Source: an uncultured Pseudomonadota bacterium
Lineage (GTDB): Bacteria; SAR324; NAC60-12
Direction: 5' to 3'
NCBI GenBank assembly: GCA_913056375.1
Contig: CAJXNF010000115.1
Location: forward strand, 1 to 7,898
DNA: 7,898 nucleotides
Part shown: piece after piece, positions 7,017-7,898 of the stretch
Layout: each line of letters begins with the position of its first letter
Numbering within the stretch: position 1 is the first letter of the stretch
Translations under genes and position numbers: made by a program
The notes under the pieces: generated by a model
What the model was told of the DNA's origin: nothing
What the model saw: only the letters and a program-made list of their open reading frames with translations
Databases searched by the model: none

Positions 7017-7022
7017 GGAGGA
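7017..7022 (+). promoter_or_regulatory. Strong Shine-Dalgarno site of the binding-protein gene
   Basis: GGAGGA lies five bases before the ATG at 7028. It is the only near-consensus ribosome-binding site in the window; the four upstream cluster genes have weak or no recognisable ones. It decides the start codon of the binding-protein gene and suggests much higher translation, as expected for a periplasmic binding protein made in excess of its transporter and enzymes. Confidence 0.8.
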
Positions 7023-7027
7023 AAGTT

Positions 7028-7201
7028 ATGACTTATCCTGAGTTCGAGTTCAACGAGGAGAAAATCCTTTCTCTTTGCGATTCTGCTGAAAAAAAGTCAG
7101 AACCGCTTAGCGTCTTGAACAAGATTGGTATTCACGCCAAAAAAATTGCTCTCACCACTGCACTTGGACTCTCAGTAGCAGGTGCTTCAACAGCCTTGGC
7201 C
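7028..7201 (+). other. Long-n-region Sec signal peptide of the binding protein
   Basis: Codons 1-58: a polar, acid-rich stretch (1-30), a transition to HAKK (36-39), a hydrophobic core IALTTALGLSVAGAST (40-55), and an AxA-like site ALA (56-58) before Asp59. There is no twin-arginine motif. A shorter signal starting at the TTG codon for residue 30 is possible, but the strong Shine-Dalgarno site points to the ATG at 7028. Confidence 0.6.
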
Positions 7202-7898
7202 GATCGCCTACCTGCTGAGAAAAGCATGGCCACTCTCAAGTGGGATCTCGTAGGTCAGAGTGACTTGTGGGAGTACAAGGCTCTCCCCAGCTATAGTGAA
7301 GCTCCATTTCTATCTGAAATGGTAAAAAGTGGCCAACTCCCTCCTGTGAAAGACCGCCTTCCCAAGGAACCACTTGTCATGAAAACCGGTGCGATGATTG
7401 ATGGAACCGGTGAGTATGGTGGTGTGTTCCGCCATGTGATTGGTGGCCGCCCGGAAGGCTGGAACTGGCTAGCTGGTCAACATCAGGGCTGGGGTGGTAT
7501 CAACATCACCTTGCAAGAGTGCCTTGTTCGCCAAGGGCCTCTCTGGCAGGTAAAGCCGGAAGAGCAGAACGGACCTCTTCCTAATCTAGCAAAAAGCTGG
7601 AGTTGGAATGCCAACAAGACATCACTGACTATGAACCTTGTCGAGGGCGTCAAGTGGTCGGATGGAGATGCCTTTGATGCGGAAGATCTCCGCTTCTGGT
7701 GGGAAGACAACGTTCAGGATGAGAAAGTCACCTCCAGGATGCCCAAAGATGGGATGGGAGTGGGCACCACTATGAGTGTAGTGGACCCATACACAATCCG
7801 TTTTGACTTCAAGGAGCCTCAAGGTCCAGCTCGGGTAAGTTCTTTGGCATATATCCAAGGTTGTCCCGGACCTTCACATATTTTGAAGGACCATCATC
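7028..7898 (+). CDS. ABC transporter substrate-binding protein, family 5 (AgpA/oligopeptide-type), 3' end beyond window
   Basis: Periplasmic solute-binding protein of the peptide/nickel/oligosaccharide family 5 (SBP_bac_5); 290 codons are visible and the frame is still open at the end, where a full protein would be 500-700 residues. KKIALTTALGLSVAGASTALA (38-58) is a signal peptide h-region and cleavage site, predicted cut after ALA58; no lipobox Cys is present there. About 37 polar residues precede it, an unusually long n-region. The mature part has the family block LPNLAKSWSWN (184-194), then LVEGVKWSDGDAFDAEDLRFWWED (204-227), and a preceding LPPVKDRLPKEPLV segment (104-117) of a kind I associate with sugar-linked members. 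In rhizobia a family-5 protein (AgpA) serves alpha-galactoside uptake beside a GH4 gene, supporting glycoside import here. Permease and ATPase genes are expected downstream but are not visible. Confidence 0.88.
   Translation, partial: MTYPEFEFNEEKILSLCDSAEKKSEPLSVLNKIGIHAKKIALTTALGLSVAGASTALADRLPAEKSMATLKWDLVGQSDLWEYKALPSYSEAPFLSEMVKSGQLPPVKDRLPKEPLVMKTGAMIDGTGEYGGVFRHVIGGRPEGWNWLAGQHQGWGGINITLQECLVRQGPLWQVKPEEQNGPLPNLAKSWSWNANKTSLTMNLVEGVKWSDGDAFDAEDLRFWWEDNVQDEKVTSRMPKDGMGVGTTMSVVDPYTIRFDFKEPQGPARVSSLAYIQGCPGPSHILKDHH

Noticed and set aside
7384..7412. AACCGGTG repeated twice in the binding-protein gene
   Set aside because: The two copies encode Thr-Gly in a normal coding context; eight-base repeats at this distance are expected by chance.
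1..7898. Mobile elements, CRISPR arrays, tRNA or rRNA genes
   Set aside because: No transposase or integrase motif, terminal repeats, spaced repeat units or tRNA-like cloverleaf was seen; the window is almost fully occupied by the six genes.

Overview
The window holds six same-strand genes. Protein-coding density is high and base composition looks even, with no sign of an insertion sequence, tRNA, rRNA or CRISPR array. The mix of a periplasmic-type penicillin acylase homologue, a family-5 solute-binding protein with a non-lipoprotein signal peptide, GH4 glycosidases and PhyH-type dioxygenases suggests a Gram-negative, probably proteobacterial, free-living heterotroph, possibly marine. That taxonomic placement is inference only; no marker gene is present.

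Layout. Positions 1-2196 carry the 3' nine-tenths of a penicillin acylase (Ntn-hydrolase, S45) gene whose beginning lies outside the window. A 130-base gap follows, with a sigma70-like promoter and a perfect 14-bp palindrome of the LacI-family operator kind. After it comes a tight cluster: a GH4 MelA-like glycosidase (GH4-A, 2327-3640), two different PhyH-like Fe(II)/2-oxoglutarate oxygenases (PhyH-A, 3654-4517; PhyH-B, 4510-5424, overlapping by 8 bases), and a second, distinct GH4 glycosidase (GH4-B, 5448-6926). About 100 bases with three consecutive hairpins separate these from a gene with a strong ribosome-binding site for an AgpA/DppA-type family-5 substrate-binding protein (7028 to beyond the window end).

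Interpretation. The last five genes look like one catabolic unit. The binding protein captures an oligosaccharide or glycoside in the periplasm, and permease and ATPase genes would be expected just downstream. In the cytoplasm the two NAD+/Mn2+-dependent GH4 enzymes cleave glycosidic bonds, and the two oxygenases oxidatively modify or strip a substituent. GH4 plus a family-5 binding protein recalls the alpha-galactoside (agp/melA) locus of rhizobia. Placing two PhyH oxygenases between two non-identical GH4 enzymes is not a standard arrangement known to me and is the most interesting feature here. Both oxygenases also show His-x-Gly where the usual iron-binding His-x-Asp/Glu is expected. The cluster is probably controlled by a LacI/GalR-type repressor not encoded in this window.
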